DNA of 45,997 nt, from the NCBI GenBank assembly GCA_009779405.1, contig WREI01000012.1, positions 1 through 45,997 on the forward strand, in the 5' to 3' direction. The stretch's first letter is position 1. The number at the start of each line of letters is the position of its first letter. Of the stretch, positions 34,329 to 42,540 are shown one piece after another. A program made the position numbers and the translations under genes. Origin of the DNA: Clostridiales bacterium. Its GTDB lineage: Bacteria; Bacillota; Clostridia; Christensenellales; CAG-138. The notes below the pieces were generated by a model. The model did not search any database and was not told where the DNA came from. It saw nothing but the letters and a program-made list of their open reading frames with translations.

Positions 34329-34394
34329 GTAGGGGCGGATAGCATCCGCCCGCGCGTGCATGTATACGACAGGTGCGATACATCGCGCGCCTAC
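34329..34394. repeat. GTAGGGG-family repeat, copy 5
   Basis: GTAGGGGCGGATAGC at 34329 closes with ATCCGCCCG by 34352. A diverged inverted partner (GGTGCGAT to GCGCGCCTAC) ends at 34394. About 25 bases before the repeat also resemble those before copy 2 (AACTC-CCCC-CAAA-GCAAG), so the duplicated unit is longer than the palindrome. The rest of 34295-34541 has no supported gene. Confidence 0.7.
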
Positions 34395-34541
34395 GGATAT
34401 GAACCTCCCCCAAACCCAATAAATCAAAAACCACATAACACCCCGCCAATAGTTTGTTCGAATTTTGTCCAATCGGTAAACAATTTCGTGCATGGGCATA
34501 AGTTAGGGCAACTGCTCCTTTCTGTTTTATTTCGAGAATGC

Positions 34542-34547
34542 TATACT
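34542..34547 (+). promoter_or_regulatory. Extended -10 box adjoining the NlpC/P60 gene start
   Basis: TGCTATACT (the -10 TATACT at 34542-34547 with an upstream TG) lies seven bases before ATG 34555. The -35 region is poor, as is common with extended -10 promoters. No ribosome binding site precedes the ATG, so a leaderless message is predicted. Confidence 0.55.
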
Positions 34548-34554
34548 ATAATAT

Positions 34555-35277
34555 ATGGAAGTATACCCGGACAAAAATAAGAGGACAGAAACCCGAGCGC
34601 GGGCGCTCGGCATCGCCGCCGCACTCCTGTTTGCGGTGGCACTCTGTCTCCTGGGCCTGCTGGTGGCGAGGGTTCGCAACTATGATCCGTTTTTGTCGCG
34701 TCCCGCCCTGCCCTATGCGCCGCAAAGCGCGGAGCTGATCGACAGTGTGCTGCAAAGCAATGTGGAATTGAGCGAGATGCGCCGCGTTGTGGTGGAGAGC
34801 GCGGTCTCCCTCAACGGCAAGGTCGACTATTTTTGGGGAGGTAAGAGCGGCGCCATCGGCTTTGATCCCGAATGGGGGCAGCTCCGCGTTGTCGAGGGCA
34901 AGGGCGATGAAACTACGGGCCAAACCCTGCCCTATGGCATGGATTGCTCGGGTTTCCTCAACTGGTGCTTTGTGCAGGCAGGATTGAGCTTGGAGGAGAG
35001 CCGGGCGCTCATCGGCAACGGCACGGAGAACCAATGGAACAACAGCCAAAGGATACGCTTCGAAGATTTGCAGCCGGGCGACTTCATCTTCAAAAACAAG
35101 CCCGGTGAGGGCGACGGAAACCATGTGGGCATTGTGATCGGATTCACGGCGGACGGCGAACCGCTGCTGGCGCACTGTTCATTCACCCTGGGCGGTTGTG
35201 TCATCAGTGGGCGCGGCGACGTCTTCCGCTATCCGCGCCGCCCGAACGCCTACGCGAAGAGCGGGACAGAACCGTGA
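34555..35277 (+). CDS. Membrane-anchored NlpC/P60-type peptidase
   Basis: The 240-aa protein has one membrane segment (about 15-38) and an extracellular NlpC/P60 domain with the nucleophile Cys in GMDCSGFLNW, the His in NHVGIVIG, and a further polar residue region AHCSF. The family cleaves peptide bonds in peptidoglycan stem peptides. An insertion of about 40 residues between membrane and domain has YFWGGKSGAIGFDPEWG. Its stop overlaps the next gene's GTG start, making it the first gene of a four-gene envelope operon. Confidence 0.87.
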   Translation: MEVYPDKNKRTETRARALGIAAALLFAVALCLLGLLVARVRNYDPFLSRPALPYAPQSAELIDSVLQSNVELSEMRRVVVESAVSLNGKVDYFWGGKSGAIGFDPEWGQLRVVEGKGDETTGQTLPYGMDCSGFLNWCFVQAGLSLEESRALIGNGTENQWNNSQRIRFEDLQPGDFIFKNKPGEGDGNHVGIVIGFTADGEPLLAHCSFTLGGCVISGRGDVFRYPRRPNAYAKSGTEP

Positions 35278-36542
35278 AACGGCTGACGGCAAAAGACAGG
35301 CTGATATTCGTCTGCATCATGATCATCGCGACGGCATGTGTAGGTTCTGCGCTGTATATCATCACGGGTGCCTATGCCGTCACGGTACAGCTTTCAGACT
35401 ATACGAGCCTTGGCCGCAATGCAGACGGCGTACCGACGGCGGTGCTCGATGTGGACGCCATCTTGACAGATCTGTGCCTGCCCAATCCGAGGTACGGCCA
35501 CATCCGGGCGGAGGATTATCCCGATGTGAACGCCCTCTGCAACCTGCGCCTGTCGATGGTATACGATACCGCGGGGGAAGAGATCACCCTGAATGTGACG
35601 GGCGACCTCAGAACCCTGCTCCGCTATGGCATACGCCTTCACCCCGTGATATGGACGCAGAGCCTGCGGGGCATCATCGCGGAGGACAGCTCGCAGGCCG
35701 CGCCGATGACGACGCCGGAACCCCCGGGGGAGAGCATCAGCTTCCCCACGCAGACCGCGGGCAGTGTCTCGCGCATGGATATGGGCTATCTGCAATCGCC
35801 CGTCGATTTGGATGGCTATGGCATCAATCTGCGCCCCGTATTGGAGCGCGCGCAGGTCGAGCGCGACAACGCGGCGCGGGATTGGCAGGAGGATGGGGTG
35901 GAGACCCGAAAGCTCAGAGCCTGCTTCGTGCGCGATAGGGATGCGACGGCGTTTCACAACCTCTACCGCGCGGTATACTATATACGGAACACGAAGACGG
36001 GCGGCGAGCGCTGGATCACGGTCGACATCTACGATCTGGAGTGGACGGAGCAGTCCGCCGTCGCGTATGCCGCCGTGCTCACGCAAAGCCACCGCACGGA
36101 AGTGCAGGCACTCAGCAGATCCGCGTTCACGGGCAGCGCGTTCAGCGTGTATGAGCTGGACGGAAGCAGTGTAAGCAACGGCAAGCGGCTGCCCTTTGAC
36201 CACAACGGCCTTGTACGCTTTCCGGGCATGCCTGCGAGTTACCGCATGCCCAACGGGCAGATCTGGTCGCCGAGCTTCGACAAACTCCCGGAAGACCGCA
36301 TCTGGCAGCTGACGGGAACGGGTGGCCACAGTATGGCCAATCTCCTGCGCTATGTCCGCAAGGAGATAGGCGCGCGAACGGGCCAACCCTTCGACCCGGA
36401 AAGCGAGGCGGAATTCTTTGCCCACTTTTCGGCGCGAAGCTGGTATATGCCCGTCCTGAATTGGACGGAAGACTATTTAAGCGCAGAGCAGCGGGAGAAT
36501 ATAGAACTGCTCTTGGAAATACAGGAATTAATCAGCAACTGA
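35274..36542 (+). CDS. Membrane-anchored protein with YARHG-like C-terminus, paralogue A
   Basis: The 422-aa protein starts at GTG 35274 (GTGA overlap with the previous stop), has one membrane segment (about 9-32) and a large extracellular part. The first extracellular repeat (VQLSDYTSLG to DAILTDLCLPNP) matches the same region of the protein encoded at 37184, so the two are paralogues. The last 60 residues (LLRYVRKEIGARTG, AHFSARSWYMP, LSAEQRENIELLLE) resemble the YARHG domain, a small extracellular module of unknown function. A Pro/Thr linker lies near 145-165. Confidence 0.8.
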   Translation: MKRLTAKDRLIFVCIMIIATACVGSALYIITGAYAVTVQLSDYTSLGRNADGVPTAVLDVDAILTDLCLPNPRYGHIRAEDYPDVNALCNLRLSMVYDTAGEEITLNVTGDLRTLLRYGIRLHPVIWTQSLRGIIAEDSSQAAPMTTPEPPGESISFPTQTAGSVSRMDMGYLQSPVDLDGYGINLRPVLERAQVERDNAARDWQEDGVETRKLRACFVRDRDATAFHNLYRAVYYIRNTKTGGERWITVDIYDLEWTEQSAVAYAAVLTQSHRTEVQALSRSAFTGSAFSVYELDGSSVSNGKRLPFDHNGLVRFPGMPASYRMPNGQIWSPSFDKLPEDRIWQLTGTGGHSMANLLRYVRKEIGARTGQPFDPESEAEFFAHFSARSWYMPVLNWTEDYLSAEQRENIELLLEIQELISN

Positions 36543-36560
36543 GGAGGAATTGGGGTAATT

Positions 36561-37184
36561 ATGAGAACAATACGAACCATTTTGGCGACTCTGGCGGTGA
36601 TCCTGATCACCTATGGACTGGTCGCGATGTCTGCCGTCAACAACAAGGCGGCCTTTGCGGAATACAGTCTGTACGCCATATTCAGCCCGTCCAATTTCGT
36701 CGCGCTGGTATTGGGCGTGGCCTTCCTGTTGGTGGCCATCCTGCTAACCGTCGCCGTGGTCAGCTTCAAGGACAAGAATCGGGTCTTTGATGAGGACGAG
36801 GAAGAGGACGAGGAAGAAGAAGAGGACGACGAAGAAGCCCTCGCGCCGCCCCCGACGCCCGCGCGCCGCGTGGCCCCGCCGCCCTATGTTCCCCGTACAT
36901 CCGACAGGGAACGGGCGCTTGTAAAGGAAGAGGAGGCGATGACGAGACGCATGCCGCCGGTACGCAACGCGTCGTTTGGCGCGCCCGCGCAATTCAATGC
37001 GCCGATGCCGGATCGTGCGGCGGAGCATGCGTTTGAGCGGCCCGCTGCGCCCGTTGCCGCGCCCGCGCCGAGCGCGCCCACGCCCGCCAAAGTACCTGCC
37101 TTTTGTCCGAATTGCGGCGAACCGCTCAGCGGCCCCACGCAGTATTGCCCTGCCTGCGGGAAAAAGGTGATGAGGGCAGACTGA
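36561..37184 (+). CDS. Two-helix membrane protein with C-terminal zinc ribbon
   Basis: The 207-aa protein has two membrane segments (about 7-27 and 45-68), so both termini lie on the same side. An acidic run of about 20 Glu/Asp residues (about 77-95) and a Pro/Ala-rich linker lead to a C-terminal zinc ribbon with CPNCGEP and CPACGKK (two C-x2-C pairs 14 residues apart). The ribbon is most easily placed in the cytoplasm. Its stop overlaps the next ATG as TGATG. AGGAGG lies about 14 bases before the start. Its position between two paralogous extracellular proteins suggests an assembly or regulatory role, which is inference only. Confidence 0.8.
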   Translation: MRTIRTILATLAVILITYGLVAMSAVNNKAAFAEYSLYAIFSPSNFVALVLGVAFLLVAILLTVAVVSFKDKNRVFDEDEEEDEEEEEDDEEALAPPPTPARRVAPPPYVPRTSDRERALVKEEEAMTRRMPPVRNASFGAPAQFNAPMPDRAAEHAFERPAAPVAAPAPSAPTPAKVPAFCPNCGEPLSGPTQYCPACGKKVMRAD

Positions 37185-38785
37185 TGGATCGGAAGCAGAA
37201 GCAAATCCTTTGGATATCCGCCGCCATAGGCGTACTGATTGCCGGCATCATCGTGTCCGTATTCTTTGTGGTAAGCGGCCGCTTTGCGCGCCCCGTGTCA
37301 ATCAAGAGCTATGCCAGCGTCGAGAAAAACGGTGATGTCTATACGGCGCGGATAGATGTTGCCGGCTTGATCGCCGATCACCGCCTGCCCGACCCCGCGC
37401 GGCAGGAAGTGGTCAGGGAAAAGCTGGACGAATTTCCCGAGCTGCAAATCTTCTACGCGCTGCAACTGGATATTTCGCAGTTGGCCAATGGGGACTATGC
37501 GGTGACGACGCAACTGCTCAGCGAATCCAATGACATTCCGGTGGATGCAATCCTCCTGCGCAGCGGTCTGCGTCTGGAGGATATCAGCTGGATATGGACG
37601 CCGCAGGAGATACACGACGCGTACGCGGCCACGCTGCATGCAAAAGCCCGCTCCGTGCATGTGCCGGACTATGCGCGCATCTATGTCGACGCACAGCAAA
37701 ACTATACGGCTGCCATGGACACCGAAGCGCTTTTAGAAGAGCTCGGCTGGAGCGAAGAGGGCGCGGGAAACGCGTTGGCCTATGCCGTCATACAAAGCTT
37801 AGGCTTGGATATGACTCGGAGTGCAGACAGCTATGCATTCACCACGATCAGCACATCGACCGGAACGGAAGGGGATATCGTCTGGACGCTGTTGGAAGGC
37901 GGGTTGAAAATGGTGGTGACCCAGTGGACCTGGAGCTTGCAGGAAGTGGCGACCCGCGCGGAATTCGCGGAGCCTTCGGAGGAGCCCGAAGAGCCGGAAG
38001 AGCCCGAGGAACCCGAGGAGCCGGAGGAGACGCCGGATCCGAACGCCACCCCCACGCCCCCGCCGCAGGTCTCGATCGATACGAACAAGGACGGCACGCT
38101 CAACAGCCTGAAGGGCTATAACCAGACCGCCCTGCGCCAGAGCATACGCGACGCAAAACTGGCCTGGTTCGGCGACAATTTCAGCAACAGCGAGATCAAA
38201 TACAACTATTTCATCGTCGCAAAGAACGAGGACGCAGAATACGCCAACTGCTTCCGCATCGTTTATAAGATCATTCGCAAATCGGGCGGTTCCGTATTCA
38301 TTGTGGCGGACGCGTTCAATGTCAAGCCCGGCACGGCGCCGACCGCCACCAATATCCGCATCACGGACGCGGCAAACGAGAACGAAGCGAAGAAGACGAA
38401 CGATTTCCCCGCGTCCGCGTATACCGTCTACGAATTGAAGGGTGGTTCCATGATATTTGACGGCGCGCCCGACACGCCCTTCGATGAAAACGGCTTGGTG
38501 ATGGCCAAGGCCCTGACCGAGAGCATCACGGAAAGTGAGCTGTGGAATATTCCGCAGACCAGGAATTATACGCTCTTCCAAGCCTTGGGCTATGCCCGCA
38601 ACGAGTTGTTCGCGCAGGGCGGCATGACCTATGAGACCGGGAGTTACGCCGCGCATTTCAAAAAGTACAGTTGGTATAATCCCCAAGGCCCCCTAACCGC
38701 GAGCGAGCTCAACAAGGCCTATCCCAAGACAGGCGACAACATTGCCCTCATTAAAAAGTTGGAATCTTTGATTCGAGATGGATAG
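37184..38785 (+). CDS. Membrane-anchored protein with YARHG-like C-terminus, paralogue B
   Basis: The 533-aa protein has one membrane segment (about 8-30) and two extracellular parts. These are joined by a low-complexity linker of repeated Glu-Glu-Pro and Pro/Thr (about 265-300). The N-terminal part repeats the pattern of the protein at 35274 ([27 protein letters not shown]). The C-terminus ([25 protein letters not shown]) is a recognisable YARHG-like module. ATG 37184 overlaps the upstream stop. The role is unknown; position points to a surface complex with the NlpC/P60 and zinc-ribbon proteins. Confidence 0.8.
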   Translation: MDRKQKQILWISAAIGVLIAGIIVSVFFVVSGRFARPVSIKSYASVEKNGDVYTARIDVAGLIADHRLPDPARQEVVREKLDEFPELQIFYALQLDISQLANGDYAVTTQLLSESNDIPVDAILLRSGLRLEDISWIWTPQEIHDAYAATLHAKARSVHVPDYARIYVDAQQNYTAAMDTEALLEELGWSEEGAGNALAYAVIQSLGLDMTRSADSYAFTTISTSTGTEGDIVWTLLEGGLKMVVTQWTWSLQEVATRAEFAEPSEEPEEPEEPEEPEEPEETPDPNATPTPPPQVSIDTNKDGTLNSLKGYNQTALRQSIRDAKLAWFGDNFSNSEIKYNYFIVAKNEDAEYANCFRIVYKIIRKSGGSVFIVADAFNVKPGTAPTATNIRITDAANENEAKKTNDFPASAYTVYELKGGSMIFDGAPDTPFDENGLVMAKALTESITESELWNIPQTRNYTLFQALGYARNELFAQGGMTYETGSYAAHFKKYSWYNPQGPLTASELNKAYPKTGDNIALIKKLESLIRDG

Positions 38786-38790
38786 CAGCC

Positions 38791-39096
38791 GTGAGTAATA
38801 CCTTTGACCGCATCTATGAAGTTGTCAGGCAGATTCCGCCGGGCCGCGTCGCCAGTTATGGGCAGGTTGCGCGGCTTGCGGGGAATCCGCGCATGGCGCG
38901 CGTCGTCGGATACGCGCTGCATGTGAATCCCGATCCCGAGACGATACCCTGTCATCGTGTGGTCAACCACAGTGGCGGTCTCGCCGCCGCGTTCGCGTTC
39001 GGCGGCGAGCAGCGGCAAAAAATCCTGCTCAGCGCGGAGGGCGTGGGCTTTATCGGGGAGTTGGCGGACATGAAAAAATACCAATGGGAGAGATGA
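38791..39096 (+). CDS. Short MGMT-family protein with intact PCHRV motif
   Basis: The 101-aa protein consists only of the DNA-binding and active-site domain of O6-alkylguanine-DNA alkyltransferases. It has [17 protein letters not shown]-like ARVVGYAL, and the active-site IPCHRV near residues 53-58. Alkyltransferase-like proteins of this size usually have Trp in place of the Cys; here the acceptor Cys remains, so true alkyl transfer is possible. GTG 38791 lies five bases after the previous stop. It is probably co-transcribed with the metallophosphoesterase gene that follows. Confidence 0.9.
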   Translation: MSNTFDRIYEVVRQIPPGRVASYGQVARLAGNPRMARVVGYALHVNPDPETIPCHRVVNHSGGLAAAFAFGGEQRQKILLSAEGVGFIGELADMKKYQWER

Positions 39097-39103
39097 GCTT
39101 GCC

Positions 39104-39904
39104 ATGTTGAAGTATATTGTCGGCGCGGGTCTCTTGCTGTTCATATTGCTGTGTATCGGATGGTGGAGCGGCAAGCGGCTCAAGTTGCACCGTTATACAT
39201 TTCAAAACCGAAAGGTGACGGAGGATCTGCACGGCCTGAGCATTGTGCAGATCTCGGATTTGCATTGCTTCCGCTTCGGACGGGAGCAGGAAAATCTGAT
39301 TCGCGTGGTGCGCCAGGCGCGCCCCGATCTCATCGCCATCACGGGCGACCTCTTCGACAGGCATCGAAAAGACGTCCACGAGCCCTCGTTCGAGTTGGTA
39401 TTCGCCATGCTGAAAATCGCGCCCGTTTTTTATGTGAACGGCAACCATGAGACGGCCATACCCGGTGCGATCTTTTGGGAGGGCGATATGCGAAGCATGG
39501 GCGTGCGCGTACTGCGCAACGAAGCGGCGGATCTGACCGTGGGGGAGACCTCCCTCCGCATCGTCGGGCTCTGTGAAGACGCGCGCCCCGAGCAATGGAC
39601 CATGCTTATCGACAGCACCCGCCTGCACATCCTCCTCGCCCACAGACCCGAACGGTTCAAGGAATATATGGCGGCGGGCGTGGACCTCGCCCTCTGCGGG
39701 CATACCCACGGCGGGCTGATGCGCATACTCGGCATAGGCCTGTACGCGCCGGAGCAGGGCATATTCCCCCGGTATACGCGGGGCAAGTACAGTAAGCAGC
39801 GCACAACGATGATCGTTTCCGCCGGGCTCGGCAATACCCGCTACGCGCCGCGTCTATTCAACCCGCGCGAGGTGGTTGCCGTCACATTGCAAAGCGTGCG
39901 ATAA
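39104..39904 (+). CDS. Membrane-anchored metallophosphoesterase (YkuE-like)
   Basis: The 266-aa protein has one N-terminal membrane segment (about 3-22) and a calcineurin-type phosphoesterase domain with DLH, GDLFD, GNHE and GHTHGG, all metal ligands in place. Related proteins such as YkuE and LpxH-like enzymes cleave phosphate esters at the membrane. The substrate here is unknown. The start is 7 bases after the MGMT-like gene. Confidence 0.9.
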   Translation: MLKYIVGAGLLLFILLCIGWWSGKRLKLHRYTFQNRKVTEDLHGLSIVQISDLHCFRFGREQENLIRVVRQARPDLIAITGDLFDRHRKDVHEPSFELVFAMLKIAPVFYVNGNHETAIPGAIFWEGDMRSMGVRVLRNEAADLTVGETSLRIVGLCEDARPEQWTMLIDSTRLHILLAHRPERFKEYMAAGVDLALCGHTHGGLMRILGIGLYAPEQGIFPRYTRGKYSKQRTTMIVSAGLGNTRYAPRLFNPREVVAVTLQSVR

Positions 39905-39911
39905 ACAATAT

Positions 39912-39940
39912 TTGCGAAATAGTCCGATTGCGGATATACT
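39912..39940 (+). promoter_or_regulatory. Promoter of the protease-trxB-nth operon
   Basis: TTGCGA at 39912-39917 and TATACT at 39935-39940 are 17 bases apart and start just after the metallophosphoesterase stop. The transcript would begin about 25 bases before the protease ATG. Confidence 0.65.
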
Positions 39941-39971
39941 ATCAGACACAGAAGAGTTCAGGAGAGTAAAT

Positions 39972-40868
39972 ATGTTTGTCAATGCCATTGAAAACGTCGC
40001 GGGCTACACCCGCGCCTTCCACATCATACGCCGCCGCTACGGCGACAACGCCGTCTTTCCCGATTGCGGCACCCTGTTTTTCGTAAATGACCACGGCTAC
40101 GCGCTGACGGCCAAGCATATCGCGGCCGCCATACCCGCCGCCGATCAGATGGAGAAAAAGTATAAGGCCTTCTGCGAGGAGCGCAGGCTCCTGAAGCGCG
40201 ATGCCAGCTTCCGCTTCGAGGAAAAATTGTTGGAAAAGAAGCACGGCTATACGAAGGATGCGATCTGCCAATTGCGCAACACCTTTGTCGACTGCGTGGA
40301 GGGCGGCAATGGCTTCACCTGCACCTTCCACCCCAAATACGACCTCGCGCTCATACGCTTCAACGAGATCAGCGCCATACGCTATCACGGCCACGCCGTG
40401 TTCGCCAAGGATGCGCCCAAGCAGGGGCAAATGCTCTGCCGTCTCGGCTTCCCCTTCCCCGAATACAACAATTTCCGTTACAACGAGCAGTTGGACAGCA
40501 TCGAATTTTATAAGGGCGGCGTACCCGTCTCCCCGCGCTTCCCCATGGAGGGTATGGTCACGCGCTTCCTGCGTGACGAGGAGCGCTTCTTCGGCATCGA
40601 GTTGTCCACGCCCGGTTTGCCCGGGCAAAGCGGCGGTCCCCTCTTCGACCAAAACGGTCTGATCTACGGCCTGCAATTTTCTACCAAGATCATTCATATG
40701 GGCGGCGATATCGTGGACAAGGAAATACTCATCGGCAACTCACAACAGAAAGTCTCCGACTATGGCTTTATACGCTTGGGCCAATGCATACACGTCGACG
40801 TCATCCGCGACTTCCTGCGCACGAACGGCGTGGAATTTTTTGAGGATTCGGCACAATGCACGATATAA
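39972..40868 (+). CDS. Cytosolic trypsin-like serine protease
   Basis: The 298-aa protein has no signal or membrane segment. The chymotrypsin-fold triad is readable: His 49 in LTAKHIA, Asp 124 in YDLALIRF and Ser 220 in PGQSGGPLFD. An insertion of about 60 residues, charged and helical, separates the His and Asp blocks. There is no PDZ domain, unlike HtrA/DegP. AGGAGAG precedes ATG 39972. The end overlaps trxB by 13 bases, an unusually long coupling, which suggests a shared function, perhaps handling oxidised proteins; that is inference. Confidence 0.85.
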   Translation: MFVNAIENVAGYTRAFHIIRRRYGDNAVFPDCGTLFFVNDHGYALTAKHIAAAIPAADQMEKKYKAFCEERRLLKRDASFRFEEKLLEKKHGYTKDAICQLRNTFVDCVEGGNGFTCTFHPKYDLALIRFNEISAIRYHGHAVFAKDAPKQGQMLCRLGFPFPEYNNFRYNEQLDSIEFYKGGVPVSPRFPMEGMVTRFLRDEERFFGIELSTPGLPGQSGGPLFDQNGLIYGLQFSTKIIHMGGDIVDKEILIGNSQQKVSDYGFIRLGQCIHVDVIRDFLRTNGVEFFEDSAQCTI

Positions 40869-41764
40869 TCATCATAGGCGGCGGCCCCGCAGGCCTGTCC
40901 GCCGGGATATATGCCAAACGCGGCGGGGCGAACGCCATCCTGTTGGAAGAAATGTTCCCGGGCGGTCAGATCGTCAAAACGCATAAGGTGGAGAACTATC
41001 CCGGCTTCGCCGATGCCCCGGAGGGCATGGCCCTCGGCGCGGCATTGGAAGCGCATGCCCGCGCGTGGGATTTGGATATCCAATTTGATTCCGTCACTGC
41101 GCTGTTGCTACAGGAAGGCGCACATCAAGTCACCACAACCACGGGTGTATACAGCGCGAAGACGCTGATCCTCTGCATGGGCGCAACGCCGCGTAGCTTG
41201 GGTCTCCCGCGCGAAAGCGCCCTTTCGGGCGTGTCCTATTGCGCCACCTGCGACGGCGCGTTCTATCGCGGCAAGCGCGCCGCCGTTGTGGGCGGGGGAG
41301 ACACCGCCGTCTCCGACGCCATCTATCTCTCCGAGCTCTGCGAAACCGTATATCTCATCCACCGCCGCGATACCCTGCGCGCCGCGGGTACGCTGGCCCA
41401 AGCGGCTCTGAAGCAGGAAAACATCATCCCCATCTGGGACAGCGAGGTCGTGGAACTGTTGGGCGAAACAGAGTTATCCGCCCTGCGCGTCCGCAACCGC
41501 AAGACGGGCGAGGAGCAAACCCTCCCCGTCTCCGGCGTCTTTATCGCCGTGGGCATCACCCCGCAAACGCAGATAGTGCAGGGGCAGCTGGAACTGTCCC
41601 CTGCGGGTGAAATCCTTACAAACGAGCGCATGGAGACAAGCGTCCCCGGCGTTTATGCCGCAGGCGATATACGTAAAACCCCGTTGCGTCAGGTCGTCAC
41701 CGCCTGCGCCGACGGCGCGATCGCCGCGACAAGCGCGCTGGAATATTTGGGGCAACACAAATGA
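40856..41764 (+). CDS. trxB: Thioredoxin reductase
   Basis: The 302-aa FAD flavoprotein transfers electrons from NADPH to thioredoxin. The FAD-binding GGGPAGLSAGIYAKRGG, redox-active CATC (about residue 125-128), NADPH-binding GGGDTAVSDAIYL and the late FAD contact AAGDIR are all present. The start lies within the end of the protease gene, and its stop overlaps nth by 4 bases. No thioredoxin gene is in the window. Confidence 0.96.
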   Translation: MHDIIIIGGGPAGLSAGIYAKRGGANAILLEEMFPGGQIVKTHKVENYPGFADAPEGMALGAALEAHARAWDLDIQFDSVTALLLQEGAHQVTTTTGVYSAKTLILCMGATPRSLGLPRESALSGVSYCATCDGAFYRGKRAAVVGGGDTAVSDAIYLSELCETVYLIHRRDTLRAAGTLAQAALKQENIIPIWDSEVVELLGETELSALRVRNRKTGEEQTLPVSGVFIAVGITPQTQIVQGQLELSPAGEILTNERMETSVPGVYAAGDIRKTPLRQVVTACADGAIAATSALEYLGQHK

Positions 41765-42408
41765 TGCTTACGCCCGAAAAACGAAGCGAAGCGCTGCAAC
41801 GCCTGGCGGCGGCCTATCCCGATGCCAAACCGGCCCTGGAATACGCTTCCCCCTTCGAACTGTTGGTCGCCGTCGTCCTCTCCGCGCAGTGCACGGACGT
41901 GCGGGTCAATCTCTGCACGCGTGAACTGTTTCCGGTCGCAAACACCCCCGCCGCCATCGCCGCCTTGGGGGAGGAGGGGCTCATTCCCTATATTCGCAGT
42001 TGCGGCTTTTTCAACACAAAAGCCGCAAACGTCATATCCCTTTCAAGAACCATTGCGGAAAAATACAACGGACAAGTCCCCGGCGAGCGCGCCGCCTTGG
42101 AAGCCCTGCCGGGCGTGGGTCGCAAGACGGCGAACGTCGTCCTCTCCGTTGCGTTCGGCGAGCCCGCCATCGCGGTGGATACCCACGTCTTCCGCGTCAG
42201 CAACCGCATAGGTCTCGCCGCCGCCAAAAACGTAGAAAAAACCGAAGAGCAACTGATGGCCAATATCGCCCGTGAAGATTGGTCGAAGGCCCACCACTGG
42301 CTCATCTACCACGGCCGCCAAGTCTGCAAAAGCCAAAAACCGAACTGTGATACCTGCGTCGTGCACGACTTGTGTACATATAGGCAGCTAACAGTTAAGA
42401 GTGAATAG
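41761..42408 (+). CDS. nth: Endonuclease III
   Basis: This 215-aa DNA glycosylase/AP lyase removes oxidised pyrimidines. The helix-hairpin-helix LPGVGRKTANVVL with the catalytic Lys, the Asp in VDTHVFRV, and the [4Fe-4S] loop CKSQKPNCDTCVVHDLC (C-x6-C-x2-C-x5-C) are intact. Its last codons (QLTVKSE) and stop lie in the left arm of a palindrome-ended repeat, so the native C-terminus has apparently been replaced by element sequence. This is outside the conserved fold and should be harmless. Confidence 0.95.
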   Translation: MMLTPEKRSEALQRLAAAYPDAKPALEYASPFELLVAVVLSAQCTDVRVNLCTRELFPVANTPAAIAALGEEGLIPYIRSCGFFNTKAANVISLSRTIAEKYNGQVPGERAALEALPGVGRKTANVVLSVAFGEPAIAVDTHVFRVSNRIGLAAAKNVEKTEEQLMANIAREDWSKAHHWLIYHGRQVCKSQKPNCDTCVVHDLCTYRQLTVKSE

Positions 42409-42510
42409 TGAAAAGTTAAGGAACGAATCGCAAGCGATTCTTTATATTTAAGAAATCCGAAAGCATTTCCACCACAACTCTTCACTATTTACTATTAACT
42501 TTTAACTTTA
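42390..42510. repeat. MITE-like element with AT-rich terminal inverted repeats
   Basis: The left arm (AACAGTTAAGAGTGAATAGT and on to 42420) and the right arm (42475-42510, CAACTCTTCACTATTTACTA and following) are imperfect inverted repeats of about 30 bases built from AGT/GTTAA triplets. The centre has a perfect stem GAATCGC-AA-GCGATTC. The total is about 120 bases with no coding capacity. It is inserted at the end of nth. Similar AGTTAA-type elements occur in many bacteria. Confidence 0.7.
42425..42448 (+). terminator. Probable terminator of the trxB-nth operon
   Basis: GAATCGC (42425-42431) and GCGATTC (42434-42440) form a 7-bp stem followed by TTTATATTT. The two-base loop is tight, but the T-rich tail is suitable. 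It is part of the repeat element. Confidence 0.45.
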
Positions 42511-42540
42511 TCAAACCAAAAAATGAGGAATGGGGACAAA

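Noticed and set aside
35394-36425. A 343-codon minus-strand frame opposite the first YARHG-like gene
   Set aside because: The plus-strand frame has overlapping operon structure, a membrane anchor and a paralogue downstream; the antisense frame has none of these.
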